A DNA stretch of 64,000 nucleotides. Origin: G963422275 sp963422275 (lineage in GTDB: Bacteria > Pseudomonadota > Alphaproteobacteria > Rhodobacterales > Rhodobacteraceae). The notes under the pieces are model-generated. The model ran no database searches and was not told the DNA's origin. It worked only from the letters and a program-made list of their open reading frames with translations. Made by a program: the position numbers and the translations under genes. This document shows, in pieces, positions 63,471-64,000 of the stretch. Positions within the stretch are counted from its first letter, which is position 1. Every line of letters starts with the position of its first letter. The stretch spans positions 4,340,001 through 4,404,000 of the forward strand of contig OY729418.1 in the NCBI GenBank assembly GCA_963422275.1, read 5' to 3'.

Positions 63471-64000
63471 GTCCGGCCGCACCACGCCGACGGCTCGCCA
63501 AAGCAGTTTTCGACCGCTTCAACGACTGGGATTCCATTTGAAAGCCCGGCCACTCCAACCACATGCGCGCGCGTCACGAACGCCTGTCCACGAAACCCGA
63601 ACACGACCGAGGCACCGGCGTGGGGACTGGGCGTTTCTGAAACATCCACCATGCCGTAGTAATCTATGGCGGACGGCGGTGGAATTTCGACGCTTGCAAG
63701 AGTGCGAGAGGCCGTGGTCGGTTCCGACGACACGATCGCCTTCACGTCGTATCCGGGGAAAACTGGATCAATGTACAGTCCGCCGCCGAAGCAGTAGGCT
63801 TTCCCTGCATGAACGTGGGAAACCTCGGTCAAGTAGAGAACCGCCGGCGTCTCGGGCAGATCGTTGACAGCATGGAGCGGTGTTGTGCCGTGCAGCCCGT
63901 TCCCGGGCTCGCATTGGGTAGCGCCTGCATCCGCAAGGACGTCGAGCACTGCTGACGAAGTGGTTCCAGGAGCATTGATTTCCAAGTCATTCCAACCGGC
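63467..64000 (-). CDS. YhfX-like PLP-dependent enzyme, partial
   Basis: C-terminal part only; the gene continues past the right edge (reading is open to 64000). Visible: CEPGNGLHGTTPLHA, YLTEVSHVHAGKAYCFGGGLYIDPVF, AIDYYGMVDV and FGFRGQAFVTRAHVV. These resemble the C-terminal domain of YhfX-type alanine-racemase-fold proteins. Overlap with the ABC ATPase start (ATGA) places it in the same amino-sugar operon. Assignment from memory; moderate confidence. Confidence 0.55.
   Translation of the reverse strand, partial: AGWNDLEINAPGTTSSAVLDVLADAGATQCEPGNGLHGTTPLHAVNDLPETPAVLYLTEVSHVHAGKAYCFGGGLYIDPVFPGYDVKAIVSSEPTTASRTLASVEIPPPSAIDYYGMVDVSETPSPHAGASVVFGFRGQAFVTRAHVVGVAGLSNGIPVVEAVENCFGEPSAWCGRT

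Overview
The window looks like a chromosomal segment of an alphaproteobacterium. The evidence is the ybgC-ruvB-ruvA-ruvC order, a short HisG paired with HisZ next to hisS, DUF1489 and DUF1127 proteins, and a TSUP permease joined to a TIGR02186 protein. Starts are often GTG or TTG and many genes are coupled by 4-base overlaps. I assign no genus. I found no rRNA, tRNA or CRISPR array by eye.

Layout. 1-18.3 kb is mostly housekeeping: ybgC and ruvBAC, a DUF1127 gene with a clear terminator, a sugar-acid type SDR plus FAH-hydrolase pair, prmA, msrA, an MFS carrier, rpsD, DUF1489, hisG-hisZ-hisS and dnaE. 18.5-27.95 kb is one long purine operon: xdhA-xdhB-xdhC, then an ABC importer of the nucleoside/BMP class. 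Its first permease gene is broken by a one-base frameshift. 28.1-29.1 kb holds an HNH endonuclease of the phosphorothioate-DNA-sensing type. 29.5-34.5 kb is a tightly coupled minus-strand operon: a GMC oxidoreductase, an M19 dipeptidase homologue lacking several usual metal ligands, an unrecognised 566-residue protein and a DUF3726 protein. This is my best candidate for an undescribed system. 35.4-37.9 kb has TauE/SafE, TIGR02186 and ferredoxin-NADP reductase.

38.2-46.6 kb is a reductive nicotinate catabolism cluster: enamidase, a two-gene molybdenum hydroxylase with fused 2Fe-2S and Mo subunits, 6-hydroxynicotinate reductase, an ApbE-like UPF0280 protein and two tandem DUF1185 'amino acid synthesis' proteins. 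A perfect 26-base palindrome lies just upstream. A MarR regulator resembling NicR sits at 49.8 kb. Together they could oxidise nicotinate to 6-hydroxynicotinate, reduce it and open the ring; later steps are not in the window.

47.9-51.3 kb is an insertion-sequence graveyard (IS5-like and IS1595-like relics) ending in one intact IS982-family element with a perfect 7-base target duplication. 51.5-58.2 kb is a catabolic island: IclR regulator, TerC-like membrane protein, TRAP binding protein, fused TRAP permease and a GMC oxidoreductase. 58.2-61.6 kb is decayed DNA with an IS5 relic, a GFA-family gene, a probable cupin/JmjC fragment and a frameshifted secreted-protein gene. The window ends in the minus-strand tail of a sugar operon: a partial YhfX-like protein, an ABC ATPase and a SIS-domain protein.

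One terminal inverted repeat (AAGAC-Y-RTTGCGAAA type) recurs at five places, and relics of a second IS5 group occur at 14.2 and 49.1-49.5 kb. The genome has thus had repeated insertion and decay, mostly in gaps between operons.
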